From: Sphingobacterium zeae
GTDB lineage: Bacteria > Bacteroidota > Bacteroidia > Sphingobacteriales > Sphingobacteriaceae
Length of the DNA stretch: 64,000 bases
Assembly (NCBI RefSeq): GCF_030818895.1
Contig: NZ_JAUTBA010000001.1
Location: 5,270,001-5,334,000 of the forward strand
Reading direction: 5' to 3'
Positions 43,204 through 53,546 of this stretch are shown in pieces (positions within the stretch are counted from its first letter, which is position 1; the number at the start of each line of letters is the position of its first letter). The translations under genes and the position numbers were made by a program. Below the pieces are notes generated by a model, which had not been told where the DNA came from, searched no databases, and worked only from the letters and a program-made list of their open reading frames with translations.

Positions 43204-46200
43204 TTAAAATGTGATATTTACGCCCGCTGTAAATGAGCGAAAGAACGGATATCCAAAGGCCTGACCGTTGGGAGTTTCAGGATCATAGTACGGGTTCCAT
43301 GATTTTTTGAATTCAAATAAATCTTCCCCGGAGAAAAAGACTCGTAAGAGATCTATCTTTGCCTTGGTAGTTAAGGTTTTAGGTAATGTATACCCCAACT
43401 GAATATTTTTCATCCTAGCATAAGCACCATTTACTACCCACTTATCCGATATTCTTGTATTACTTCCTCCTCCCATCACAGGGCGAGGAAACATTGCATT
43501 TGGATTCTCAGGCGTCCAATAATCTTTGTGTATCGCCCAGGCTTGACGCCAGCTTTCGGTATAAGGAAGTGTCAAGGTCGATGGTAATAAAAACTCTCTT
43601 TTACCAACTCCTTGAATAAATGCACTAAAATCAAATCCTTTGTAATCAAAAGCTAGGTTCAGACCAAATGAATAGCGTGGATTTTGTGTACCAAGATAAA
43701 CCAAATCACCAGGGTCATCTAAGTTACCTTTACCCGAGGAAATAATATTATCACCATTGATATCCACATAACGAATATCGCCGGGACCAAGAGTTGGATT
43801 CTGATGGTTTACCTTATTATTTGCTATTTCCTCTGCACTTTGGAAATAACCGTCAGTACGATAGCCAAAGATTGAATTTTTAGCATAGCCCTCCAAGAGG
43901 GAAACTAGTCCACCACTCACATTTCTTCTGTTCAGGAATGATATAACCTTATTATTGTTATCTGATATATTTGCTGCTACCGAATAGTTAAGATCCTGTC
44001 CAATTTTATCTCTCCAACTTAGACTCAATTCCCATCCCCATGACTTAAAGTCACCAATATTTGTACTAGGACTTCCTATTCCAAATACTCCCGGTTGCGT
44101 CACAGTTCCATAAGTACCTTTTGTCTGACGCCAGAAATAGGAAAATGAACCTTCCAATTTTCTATTCAACATCGCAAAATCCAATCCCACATCCGTGTTA
44201 GTCACCTTTTCCCAGGTCCGCAATGGCGATGCAGCGCTCCCAATCCAATAATAGGTATTACGAACATTATTAAATGGATAAGCATCCCCCTTAGAAAGCG
44301 AATTGATATAATCGTAGTTGTTTGCACGTGGATTATCACTATTTGGATCATTCGCTTGTTTACCCCAAGCTGCCCGGAGTTTCAACTCATCAAATATTTT
44401 AGATGCTTCACCAAACCAAGATTCGTTATTTATACGCCAACCTGCAGAAACACCGGGCAATGTAATCCAACGATTCGCAGGTGACAGTCTAGAACTTCCT
44501 TCTCTATTTAAGGTTCCTTGTACGATATATCTTTTATCGAAAACATATTGCGCCGTTCCAAAGAAAGAAATCAATGTATTTGTCTGTATATTATCATTAA
44601 CTGATGTATTATTTTTATCGCCCGCTTGCCTTAATGCTAAAACATCATTAGTTGGCAAATTGGCTGCTGATGCAACAATATAATCATAACGATAATCGTC
44701 ATAACGGTATCCTCCACGTGCTAAAATTTCATGTTTATCACTGAACGTACGATTATATTCTCCAACTGCTTGCCAGTTATTTGTCAAAGCTTGCCCCCGT
44801 CCTTTAAGAATTTGATTCAAACTGAAGTTGTTACCACCTGCCCAGCCCGATTGTCCTGTCAGATTATACATCGGGACAGGTAAACGCGTATTGTTGTCAT
44901 TATCAATCAATATCCTTGGACTATATAATAGACGTAATTTTAGTCCCTCCGTAAAGATGTCTTTAACGCCCAATTCAAAACTACCACCGATCTCGTGAAC
45001 CACATTATTATTACGTCCTCCCTCTTTCAATAACGCAACAGTTTCGCCCCCAGCACTCCCTGCTGCATATTTCGTATCGCCGCTTTCGGGAAGATATATA
45101 GGACTAATACTTCTCGACGAAACAATATTATAGATCAATCCATAATCATTACTCGCCCCCAAAACACTCGAATTTCTTTCCGATCTGCTATAGATAATTT
45201 TGGAATCCAAGCTGAACATCTTTGACAATTCCCTATGATAATTAAAACGTCCATTCAGTTTTTTATAATCGTCAGGGCCATATCTAAAAATACCCTTGTC
45301 ACTTACATAACCCAATGAAAACAAATAATTATCCTTATCAGTACTACCCGATATTGAGAGATTCTGGTTTAAACGCGTAGCCTTATCCTTTAATAAGATT
45401 TTAGGATAATTGTAATTACCAAAATATTGATAGGCTGTTGGATTTGTAGGATTTACTCTATAGTATTGATTAGGATCTTTCATCAAAGCAATTAATTCAT
45501 CACTCCAATCTGGAGACTGCCCTGCATTGATACGCGCGAGATTTTGCATTTCTGCTTCTTCCCAGCTATTAATCCGTTCTGGGAATAACCCCATCTTTTT
45601 TGCAGTCCACATCCCTTGGTAATTCACTTTTAATTTCCCTTGCCCAGATTTTGTAGTTACCAAAACCACACCGGCCGCCCCTCTTGATCCATAAATTGCT
45701 GTAGCGGACGCATCTTTTAAGATGGATATGTTAGCGATATCATCAGGATTTGTATACGTCAATGATCCAGGAACGCCATCAATTAGCACTAAAGGACTCG
45801 ATCCCCCTGTCGATAAATCACCCCTGATATTAACAGAAAACCCCTCGCTTCCGGGCTGTCCCCCAGATCTAGTTACAACAAGCCCTGGTGCAGCCCCTTG
45901 CATGGCCGACATCACATTGGAAATAGGACGAGATTCTAAAGTCTTTTGATCGATCGTAGAAACTGAACTTGTTAAATTAGATTTCTTCTGTGTTCCATAT
46001 CCCACAACAATAACCTCATCAATGACCGATCTTGCACCGTCCATACTTACATTGACAACATTGCGTCCATTAACAGTAACTTCTTGGCTTTGGTAGCCGA
46101 TATAGGAAACGACAAGTGTCGCCCTGGAACTCACCGACAATGAATAGGTACCAGTAGCATTTGTCGAAGTAGAAACACTTCCACCCTTCTCCCGAATCGT

Positions 46201-46329
46201 TACACCTGCTAAAGGTGCTCCTTGACTGTCTGTAATCCGCCCCGTAATCGAAATTTTCTGCTGTGCCATACTCGCACCCACAGTAAACATCATCATAGCA
46301 GACAGTCCAACTTTGTAAAACTTTGCCAT
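43204..46329 (-). CDS. SusC/RagA-type TonB-dependent transporter
   Basis: A 1,041-residue outer-membrane channel for oligosaccharides, energised by TonB. After a signal peptide (cut near AQQKI), a carboxypeptidase-like beta domain (about 25-95) begins ISITGRITDSQGAPLAGVTI. The TonB box region VIDEVIVVGYGTQKKSNLTS is near 105, then the plug (SVNIRGDLSTGGSSPLVLID) and the beta-barrel. It ends in a typical aromatic strand (FTAGVNITF). No STN domain is present, so it does not pair with an anti-sigma system; control by the divergent hybrid regulator fits. Confidence 0.97.
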   Translation of the reverse strand: MAKFYKVGLSAMMMFTVGASMAQQKISITGRITDSQGAPLAGVTIREKGGSVSTSTNATGTYSLSVSSRATLVVSYIGYQSQEVTVNGRNVVNVSMDGARSVIDEVIVVGYGTQKKSNLTSSVSTIDQKTLESRPISNVMSAMQGAAPGLVVTRSGGQPGSEGFSVNIRGDLSTGGSSPLVLIDGVPGSLTYTNPDDIANISILKDASATAIYGSRGAAGVVLVTTKSGQGKLKVNYQGMWTAKKMGLFPERINSWEEAEMQNLARINAGQSPDWSDELIALMKDPNQYYRVNPTNPTAYQYFGNYNYPKILLKDKATRLNQNLSISGSTDKDNYLFSLGYVSDKGIFRYGPDDYKKLNGRFNYHRELSKMFSLDSKIIYSRSERNSSVLGASNDYGLIYNIVSSRSISPIYLPESGDTKYAAGSAGGETVALLKEGGRNNNVVHEIGGSFELGVKDIFTEGLKLRLLYSPRILIDNDNNTRLPVPMYNLTGQSGWAGGNNFSLNQILKGRGQALTNNWQAVGEYNRTFSDKHEILARGGYRYDDYRYDYIVASAANLPTNDVLALRQAGDKNNTSVNDNIQTNTLISFFGTAQYVFDKRYIVQGTLNREGSSRLSPANRWITLPGVSAGWRINNESWFGEASKIFDELKLRAAWGKQANDPNSDNPRANNYDYINSLSKGDAYPFNNVRNTYYWIGSAASPLRTWEKVTNTDVGLDFAMLNRKLEGSFSYFWRQTKGTYGTVTQPGVFGIGSPSTNIGDFKSWGWELSLSWRDKIGQDLNYSVAANISDNNNKVISFLNRRNVSGGLVSLLEGYAKNSIFGYRTDGYFQSAEEIANNKVNHQNPTLGPGDIRYVDINGDNIISSGKGNLDDPGDLVYLGTQNPRYSFGLNLAFDYKGFDFSAFIQGVGKREFLLPSTLTLPYTESWRQAWAIHKDYWTPENPNAMFPRPVMGGGSNTRISDKWVVNGAYARMKNIQLGYTLPKTLTTKAKIDLLRVFFSGEDLFEFKKSWNPYYDPETPNGQAFGYPFFRSFTAGVNITF

Positions 46330-46404
46330 ACTTTAGGAAATTAGTTTTATAATAAAAATTGGTTGTTTAATAAGCCAAAGATGAGTCTATGAGCAAATTA
46401 AGGC

Positions 46405-46443
46405 GGGGAAAATTCATAAATATTTAGGGGTAAAATCTTAAAT
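46405..46443. promoter_or_regulatory. candidate operator: direct repeat with 22-bp period
   Basis: Two 17-bp units, at 46405-46421 and 46427-46443, start GGGG and share 14 of 17 bases (GGGGAAAATTCATAAAT and GGGGTAAAATCTTAAAT). A spacing of 22 bp puts them on the same helix face, as expected for a dimeric AraC-type regulator. They lie 76 bp upstream of susC. The second overlaps a TAAATTTG -7-like element (46439-46446) for the regulator gene. Confidence 0.5.
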
Positions 46444-46465
46444 TTGATCCAAAGACCCCATAACC

Positions 46466-49400
46466 ATGAACATACTGCCTATTTTATCGCGACAATTTCT
46501 GCTGTTATTATCTATCATTTCCCTTTGTTATGCTCAGGATCTTAAGTTTGAAACGCTAAGCCAGGATAATGTATTGGATAAACAGGCGGTGTTAACAATT
46601 GCGCAGGATAAAATGGGTAAACTTTGGTTTGGCGGCGGCCCCAACCTATTTGTATATGACTCCCAGCATATCAGCAATATTTTAGTACAGGATACCGTCT
46701 TTAAAAAAGTAGATTATATTAATAAGATTGCCATCAATGCAAAGAATCATCTCTTCATCGCAACTGCAACTCAATTATTCATTTTCGACATCGGCAAACG
46801 TAAAGCTGTATTGAAACAAGGAAAACCTTTTCAGGAAAAAATTGTCGTCACCGACATCCAGTTTTTATCAGACCAAATATTTCTATGCACAAACAAGGGA
46901 CTTTATCAAGCAATCCCGACCGCCGGGACCTACAATCTCAAAAAAATTCTGGACCGTCCCTGTGTACAATCCATTATTCAAACCAGCCCCACGGCATATA
47001 TAATAGCAAGTTACAAGGGCATTGAATCTTTTTCTCTGCAAAATGATCAGATCTCCACTATCCGGGATCTAATGCTACCCCCGCTCCCCTTAAGAGAACG
47101 TATTTTCAGTACCCTATATCTTCATCAAAATATGCTTTGGGTTGGGACAAAATTGCATGGAATATTCCAATTTAACTTCACGGATAAAACATGGAATAAT
47201 ATAAACGAAACCAATAGTAATCTATTGAGCAATAACGTCCGGAAAATTGTGCCGGCAAAAAATGGTGAACTACTGATTGGCAGCTTAAAGGGACTCTCGA
47301 TCTTTAATGGATCGGCACAGTTCGTAAACTATAAACATAATACTTCCGTCAAAAACTCATTGAGCCAAAATTCGATCTATGATATCTTTATCGATCGGCA
47401 ACAAATCACTTGGATAGGAACCTATTTTGGAGGAATAAATGCTATTTACCCCGATCTTATCCCCATACAACATTATTCCACCCGTTCGCTTTCTGGTCTT
47501 CGACTTAATAGCGATATTGCCGGCAGTTTCGCAGAATCAGAAAACGCGTATTGGATCGGAACGGAGGAAGAAGGAATCAACAAAATTGACAAGCGAACAG
47601 GCGCTACCTCTCCATTATCACAATTGACGCAGTCGAATCTGATTAAGGACTTATTCACAAAAGATAACAAAATCTACGCAGCACAATATGGTGGCGGTTA
47701 TTCCATTATCGATGCCCAATCTGGAAATGCGCAACACTTTTATCTGGAAAAAGATCGCCTAAATCTCAAAAACAACATCTACAGTATTTACGTCGATCCT
47801 GCGCGTCGTATTTACCTCGGAACCAATAAAGGACTCTATACCGTGGACCCAGGGAAACAGCCGCAATATAATCCCGGTTTAAAGACAGCTACAATCGATG
47901 ATATACAAGCTGATGCTAAACAGTACATTTATTTCCTGAGCGGAGGTTCGCTTTTTCGAAGCAAACCTAATGACTCAAACATAAGCGCGATACAACAATT
48001 GGATACATTGACGGTAGGAGGATTTTATGTTCATTCGAATGGGGATATCTGGTTAACATCCAACCAGTATTTATATCAATTTGATCAGAATAATCACTTA
48101 ACCAAGGTATGTTACTTTCCAAACAACGCACTAGGTTGGCCCATCTATGTAAACAATAAGGTATGGGTTACCAGTAAAGATGGTCTCATATGCTTTAATC
48201 CAAAGACAAAACATAGCTATCTGCTCAATCAATATGATGGTTTACCGGTTAAAAATCTTCTTGGAGCTAAGATCTTTGCCAGCAAAACAGGAACATTATT
48301 CGTCACCACACTCAACGGTGCAATTTCCCTAGATACTCGAAAAATAACCTTCAATCAAAACATCCCCAATGTCCTCTTTCGAAATATCTTCCTCGAAGAG
48401 ACTCCACTAAACTACGGAAGGATTCAGAAAACGGAAGATCCAAACAGTTATCAGCTCAGCCTCCGACACGATGAAAACTTTCTTACTATTAATTTCTCAG
48501 GTTCTAATTTTATAAAACCGCAAAAGAATAGGTATCGATACAAGCTCGACGGTTTTGACAAGGATTGGATTGAAACAAGTAATCCTTCAATACGATATAC
48601 GAATGTTCCAGTAGGTATACATAGGCTGACCATATTCGCAAGTAACAATGATGGTATTTGGAGCAGTACACCGCTACGGATTAATATCGACATTCAACCT
48701 CCATTTTGGAGAACGTGGTGGGCCTATCTAATGTATGCCGGATTATTCGCTCTGGGCGTTCATTTGGTTATTAAGTTTGTTGTCGAAAGGAAGATGCTGA
48801 TCAATTCGGAACGGGAGCAGGAAAAGAAAATAAAATTCTTTACACAGATATCTCACGAAATTCGTACTCCGCTGACTTTGATTACCGCTCCATTAGATGA
48901 AATTATATCAGAAACAGCTAATCTTAGCACTACCCAAAATAAGGTAAAAAGAATAAAAAAGAATGCCAACAAACTCCTAGGAGTCATCAACGAGTTACTG
49001 GATTTTAAAAAGTTCGACGACAAGCACTTTGTCCTGAAAAAAATGGACATCTCTTTTAGGGAATATATAGAAGACACCTTCTACCTATTAAATGATCTTG
49101 CCAAAGCAAAGCATCTCAACTATTATATAAGGCAGTTAGATTCTGTAGGCTTACAATCCATAGATACAATACAATTTGATAAAGTCATGTTCAACCTGCT
49201 GTCAAATGCGATCAAGTACACGCCTGAACAAGGCACGGTTTATCTGGATCTGGTCGATAACAACCACACAATAACTATTAACATCGCCGATAATGGAATC
49301 GGAATCGCAAGCGATAACCAATTCAAAATATTTGAAGAGTACTATCGCGAAGAACAAGCTCAAGATGCGATAGGCACTGGAATCGGACTTGCGTTAACCA

Positions 49401-50359
49401 AACATATTGTACAACAGCACAAGGGGGATATCTGTTGCCTTACACAGGACGATGAAAAAGGAAAATGGACTGTGTTTACCATAAATCTACCGAAAGATCT
49501 TGGACCCAAAGCAAATAATCACCTGGATACTCATCTCATAAAGACTCCTGCAAAGGAAATGAAAGACGTTAGCATACCAGCCCCAAGCATCCTTGATACC
49601 TCCTTGCAAAAAACTATTTTAATTGTTGAAGACAATAAAGAATTAATGGCAACAGTGGCGGGTCTGTTTCAAGATGCCTACACGATCATTACAGCTCACA
49701 ATGGTGAAGAGGCCCTTTCTAGGGCATTGGAATATGTCCCCGATCTGATTATTTCGGATCTGATGATGCCTTATATGGATGGTGCTCAACTGTGCGAAGC
49801 CATTAAAAAAAATATAATCACTAGCCATATCCCATTCATCCTGTTGACCGCAGTTACCGATAGCAACGCGCAGACTTTAGCATTGGAAAACGGCGCAAAT
49901 ATCTATTTGACAAAGCCTTTTGGTAATAAACAACTCTTTCTTTCGGCCCAAAATCTCCTCGCTATAAGTCAGGCGAAAAGTAAGGAGTTTCAGGTCAAGA
50001 CAACTACTTTCAACAATGAACTTGATGCACAATTCATTTCGTCCTTAAATCAATTGATTGAAGAAAATCTTCAATCGGACGGCTTTGACGTCAGTTTTAT
50101 TGCTCGAACAATGGGAATGAGCGCGCCAATCCTCTATCGTAAGTTGAAGGCTATATCTAATTTGTCTCTCAATAACTATGTGAAAATGTACAGGCTAAAC
50201 AAAGCGAAAGAATTACTGAATTCGGCCATGAATATCAGTGAGGTTGCTTACGCTGTGGGATTTTCCGATAGAAAATACTTCAGTAAGGAGTTTAAAAAAC
50301 AGTTTGGACATAATCCTTCAGAACAAACAGCGAATTCCAGCCAGACCGCTAAATCTTAG
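46466..50359 (+). CDS. hybrid two-component system regulator (HTCS)
   Basis: A single-protein sensor, kinase and transcription factor of PUL type, 1,297 residues. A signal peptide (about 1-23) is followed by two seven-bladed beta-propellers (about 30-675; repeats such as KLWFGGG, MLWVGTK, ITWIGTY and YWIGTEEEG). A Y_Y_Y domain with YRYKLDGFDKDWIE lies near 690-745 and a membrane helix near 751-772. HisKA has FFTQISHEIRTPLT (His near 797), and HATPase has NLLSNAIKYTP, DNGIGIA and GTGIGLALTK. A receiver domain carries ILIVEDN and SDLMMPYMDG (phospho-Asp near 1098), and a C-terminal AraC HTH (about 1190-1290) ends with VAYAVGFSDRKYFSKEFKKQ. It likely senses a breakdown product in the periplasm and switches on the divergent susCD operon. 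Confidence 0.96.
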   Translation: MNILPILSRQFLLLLSIISLCYAQDLKFETLSQDNVLDKQAVLTIAQDKMGKLWFGGGPNLFVYDSQHISNILVQDTVFKKVDYINKIAINAKNHLFIATATQLFIFDIGKRKAVLKQGKPFQEKIVVTDIQFLSDQIFLCTNKGLYQAIPTAGTYNLKKILDRPCVQSIIQTSPTAYIIASYKGIESFSLQNDQISTIRDLMLPPLPLRERIFSTLYLHQNMLWVGTKLHGIFQFNFTDKTWNNINETNSNLLSNNVRKIVPAKNGELLIGSLKGLSIFNGSAQFVNYKHNTSVKNSLSQNSIYDIFIDRQQITWIGTYFGGINAIYPDLIPIQHYSTRSLSGLRLNSDIAGSFAESENAYWIGTEEEGINKIDKRTGATSPLSQLTQSNLIKDLFTKDNKIYAAQYGGGYSIIDAQSGNAQHFYLEKDRLNLKNNIYSIYVDPARRIYLGTNKGLYTVDPGKQPQYNPGLKTATIDDIQADAKQYIYFLSGGSLFRSKPNDSNISAIQQLDTLTVGGFYVHSNGDIWLTSNQYLYQFDQNNHLTKVCYFPNNALGWPIYVNNKVWVTSKDGLICFNPKTKHSYLLNQYDGLPVKNLLGAKIFASKTGTLFVTTLNGAISLDTRKITFNQNIPNVLFRNIFLEETPLNYGRIQKTEDPNSYQLSLRHDENFLTINFSGSNFIKPQKNRYRYKLDGFDKDWIETSNPSIRYTNVPVGIHRLTIFASNNDGIWSSTPLRINIDIQPPFWRTWWAYLMYAGLFALGVHLVIKFVVERKMLINSEREQEKKIKFFTQISHEIRTPLTLITAPLDEIISETANLSTTQNKVKRIKKNANKLLGVINELLDFKKFDDKHFVLKKMDISFREYIEDTFYLLNDLAKAKHLNYYIRQLDSVGLQSIDTIQFDKVMFNLLSNAIKYTPEQGTVYLDLVDNNHTITINIADNGIGIASDNQFKIFEEYYREEQAQDAIGTGIGLALTKHIVQQHKGDICCLTQDDEKGKWTVFTINLPKDLGPKANNHLDTHLIKTPAKEMKDVSIPAPSILDTSLQKTILIVEDNKELMATVAGLFQDAYTIITAHNGEEALSRALEYVPDLIISDLMMPYMDGAQLCEAIKKNIITSHIPFILLTAVTDSNAQTLALENGANIYLTKPFGNKQLFLSAQNLLAISQAKSKEFQVKTTTFNNELDAQFISSLNQLIEENLQSDGFDVSFIARTMGMSAPILYRKLKAISNLSLNNYVKMYRLNKAKELLNSAMNISEVAYAVGFSDRKYFSKEFKKQFGHNPSEQTANSSQTAKS

Positions 50360-50458
50360 CTATTTGTTCAATGTAGTTTATATCCTGTTCTTTTTCATCT
50401 ATTCCGGTGTCGTTGAAACGAGTTCATCTCCCAAGAATTGCCTTATTTTTTTGATCGC

Positions 50459-51706
50459 TTATTTAGCAATCGATTTAATCATTGGTTCACCATCCAACAA
50501 ACGTTGATACCGCACCAAAGCCTCCACATAATAATAATCTGCATAGGTCAATGGAACATCGATTTCCGAATTCAACGGTAGTGCCCCAACACTATGTTGC
50601 AAGATGTAACCACCGTTTTGACCATAAGGAGCGAGATAGGGTGCCTTCGAAAGGCTTCTAAGAATGGTTTCCGCCTTATTAAAATAATCCAACGCTTCAT
50701 TTCCTTTTGTATATTGTGAGAGCTCCAATAATGCTGAAGCATATAATGCTGCCGCAGATACATCCCTTAGATCTCTGTTCGGATACATTTTATCCGACTT
50801 CGCAATTTTATCTTTATCAAAATCCCAATAAGGAACCAGATCAGCAGGCAGATTTGGGTTACTTAGTATGTATTTTGCGATTTGCTGTGCCTGCTTCAAA
50901 AATTCTTTCTTCTTTGTTTCACGATACATCATGGTATAACCGTATAGTGCCCATCCTTGGCCTCTTGCCCAGGCCGACTCATCAAATGCTCCTTGATGTG
51001 TCTTTTTTCCGATGGCCTTACCGGTCTTCTTATCATAATCGATCACATGGTAGGAACTATAATCTTTTCTGAAGTGGTTTTTCAAGGTTGTTTCAGCATG
51101 AGATACCGCAATATCATAGCATTTTTTATCTCCAGTCACCTTAGATACTTGTGTCAAAAACTCCAAATTCATCATATTATCAATGATTACCGGATATTGC
51201 CATGATCCATGATCCCAAGAACGTATTGTTTTGGTAATCGGGCTGTAGCGAGACGCCAAGGAATTGGCACCAGTGCTCAAAATGGGTATATACTTTAGCG
51301 TATCACCGGTAAGACGAAGCGCATTACCAAAACTACAGAAAAGCATAAAACCCAAATCATGTGTGCCTTTGTTGTTCTTTTCTTTCTCCAGATACGTCAA
51401 TGCTTCTGTTGCTTTCTCCAATAATGCTTTTTCTTTGGTACCTTCATATAGATACAATAACGTCCCTGGATAGAAACCCGAGCACCACCAGCTCGAAGAA
51501 GAAAATACGTGTTCACCCTGCTCAAAGGTTTTCGGAAATTTTTCTGCAAAAGTTTCTGCCGCAAGAACCTTTATCTGATTCGCAGCAGCGTCCAACTGTT
51601 CCTGAATAAAGGCTTTGGACAAATTCGGTTTCACTGTTTGCGCCTGGACAATGGGACATATGCCCAATACGGCTAGTACCAGTACAAAATATTGCGTTAG
51701 TTTCAT
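50459..51706 (-). CDS. GH88-type unsaturated glucuronyl hydrolase (second copy)
   Basis: A 415-residue paralogue of the GH88 at 38798, very similar through the barrel (SSWWCSGFYPGTLLYLYE, KGTHDLGFMLFCSFGNALRL, IIDNMMNLEFLTQVSK, FDESAWARGQGWALYGYTMM). Unlike the first copy it has an ordinary cleavable signal peptide (cut near VQAQT) with no lipobox Cys, so it should be soluble in the periplasm. It is convergent with the HTCS gene and has its own upstream region. Two copies with different anchoring may serve different cell locations or substrates. Confidence 0.9.
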   Translation of the reverse strand: MKLTQYFVLVLAVLGICPIVQAQTVKPNLSKAFIQEQLDAAANQIKVLAAETFAEKFPKTFEQGEHVFSSSSWWCSGFYPGTLLYLYEGTKEKALLEKATEALTYLEKEKNNKGTHDLGFMLFCSFGNALRLTGDTLKYIPILSTGANSLASRYSPITKTIRSWDHGSWQYPVIIDNMMNLEFLTQVSKVTGDKKCYDIAVSHAETTLKNHFRKDYSSYHVIDYDKKTGKAIGKKTHQGAFDESAWARGQGWALYGYTMMYRETKKKEFLKQAQQIAKYILSNPNLPADLVPYWDFDKDKIAKSDKMYPNRDLRDVSAAALYASALLELSQYTKGNEALDYFNKAETILRSLSKAPYLAPYGQNGGYILQHSVGALPLNSEIDVPLTYADYYYVEALVRYQRLLDGEPMIKSIAK

Positions 51707-52265
51707 TATCTATTAGATTTTTAGTCTGTCAATGCCAGCGGATTAATTTGATCGCACCTAATTACCTTCTCCTTAACACAAATTGAAATTGATAACAAAT
51801 CGTCGAAGCGCAATTTCTAGCTACATCCATGTGATTTTAAACATATTATACAATGCAAAAATTTGGTATCTTAAGTTCATCTTTTAGGATTTGCGATCAG
51901 AGTGACAATAAAGATGCTGCAATATTTTGCCAGAATCAAGCTCCTTTTACGAAAACGATTAACTATAATTGAAAAGTTACTGTACGATCACATTATCGCG
52001 GCAGTTTGCCATGATATTATAATGTAACAATTCGCAGACAAAAATAAAATCATAGGTATATGATTGCCTATTATATTAGAAAGAAAAGGATTTATAACCA
52101 TTCTTTTATCATTTTTTAACAAAACATAAATAAACAATACGTAAAATTTTAGTTATCAGTTTACATTCATCAGTTTTTTGTCTATTTTTAAGACTAAATA
52201 TCCAATGCGGTTAATTTTTAACAGCCTAATAGAGGATCAATTATACAACAACTAATCCAACCAAA
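51707..52265. other. 559-bp divergent control region, no gene seen
   Basis: AT-rich stretch between the second GH88 gene and the oxidoreductase gene. A CGAAAACGATTAAC sequence near 51949-51963 resembles operators of LacI- or ROK-type sugar regulators, but only as a single half. No terminator or clear promoter with both boxes was found. It does not contain the susC-type GGGG direct repeat. Confidence 0.4.
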
Positions 52266-53534
52266 ATGAAAGAACAGAATTCATCAAGGCGTGATTTCAT
52301 AAAAAAATCCGTGGTCGGTGCTGCGGCATTTTCTATTGTACCTCGCTTTGTACTCGGAGGACAGGGATATCTTGCTCCGAGCGACCATCTAACCAAAGGT
52401 GTCATTGGTGTCGGCAATATGGGCCGTGGACACTTTGCCTATGCCGGAACTAAAACAGTAGCTATTTGTGATGTAGACAAAACCCATCTGGCGGCAGCAC
52501 AAGCAGACTTAGGCGGTGGTGTGAAGGAATACCATGACTTTAGGGAGTTGATTAAATCTCCAGAAGTAGATATCGTACATATTGCTACTCCCCCACATTG
52601 GCACGGATTGATGTCTATTGAAGCGGCAAAAGCAGGTAAAGATATCTGGTGTGAAAAACCGATGACCCGAACTATTGGTGAAGGTAAAAAAGTGAAAGAA
52701 GCCATCGCTCAGCACGGCAATATCTTTCGTCTAAATACCTGGTTTCGTTTCAAGGACGACTTTTATGGAATGAATGTTCCCGTAAGCAAAATCAAAAAAT
52801 TAGTCGATACAGGCATGTTGGGTTGGCCATTGAAAGTCACGATAAGCAAGCATACGGGTTTTGACTGGAAATTCTATTGGGTAGGAAAGGAAAATTTACC
52901 AGAGGAAAAGGCTCCAGCAGAACTTGACTACGATTTTTGGTTAGGTCCAGCGCCATACAAACCTTACAACAAGCACCGTGTACACACGACCTTTAGGGGA
53001 TATTGGGATTATGATGGCGGTGGCCTTGGAGATATGGGACAACATTATATGGATCCTGTTCAATACTTTTTAGGTAAAGACAATGAAAGTCCCATTACTG
53101 TCGATGTTGATGCTCCGCAACAACATCCGGATGCTGTGGGTACATGGCGACGCATTACATTTACTTATGCCGATGGTTGTCAGATCATTCTAGACGGCGA
53201 TGCAAAGGATGAAAAGGCAGCCTATATCGAGGGACCAAAAGGTAAATTATATCGAGGATTTCAATCTGATATACCCGATTTGGAACGAAAGCTTGCACAA
53301 TACCCTGAACCTGCACCACAGATTGTCGACTTCCTGGAATCTGTACGCACTAGAGAAAAGTTTGCACTGAATGAAATCAATGGACATCGTTCTTGTACTT
53401 TGGTCAACATGGGATTAGCAGCATTGCGACTAAACAGATCATTAAAATATGACTCCCAAAATGAGCTATTTATTGATGATGACGCCGCAAATAGATTGAT
53501 TCACCAACCAATGAGAGGCCCTTGGTCTATTTAA
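52266..53534 (+). CDS. Gfo/Idh/MocA family oxidoreductase, Tat-exported
   Basis: A 422-residue NAD(P)-dependent sugar oxidoreductase. A twin-arginine signal (SSRRDFIKKSVVGAAAFSIV) opens the protein. The Rossmann part has GVIGVGNMGRGH near 39-50. CEKPMTRTIGEGKKVKEAI near 133 has the catalytic-Lys EKP motif. YWDYDGGGLGDMGQHYMDP near 245 is the family's second signature with the active His. Exported members oxidise sugars while keeping tightly bound cofactor, and GH109 enzymes are relatives. It is 12 bp upstream of the DUF1080 gene, so the two probably act in sequence. Confidence 0.92.
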   Translation: MKEQNSSRRDFIKKSVVGAAAFSIVPRFVLGGQGYLAPSDHLTKGVIGVGNMGRGHFAYAGTKTVAICDVDKTHLAAAQADLGGGVKEYHDFRELIKSPEVDIVHIATPPHWHGLMSIEAAKAGKDIWCEKPMTRTIGEGKKVKEAIAQHGNIFRLNTWFRFKDDFYGMNVPVSKIKKLVDTGMLGWPLKVTISKHTGFDWKFYWVGKENLPEEKAPAELDYDFWLGPAPYKPYNKHRVHTTFRGYWDYDGGGLGDMGQHYMDPVQYFLGKDNESPITVDVDAPQQHPDAVGTWRRITFTYADGCQIILDGDAKDEKAAYIEGPKGKLYRGFQSDIPDLERKLAQYPEPAPQIVDFLESVRTREKFALNEINGHRSCTLVNMGLAALRLNRSLKYDSQNELFIDDDAANRLIHQPMRGPWSI

Positions 53535-53546
53535 AAAGATATCCCA

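Noticed and set aside
38798..51706. Two GH88 genes as a recent duplication with the regulator between them
   Set aside because: The proteins differ in many residues and in signal-peptide type, so the duplication is old; no flanking repeats were seen.
51853..51972. A 39-codon ORF starting ATG in the region before the oxidoreductase gene
   Set aside because: It has no recognisable motif or supporting promoter, and it lies in an AT-rich control region where short ORFs arise by chance.
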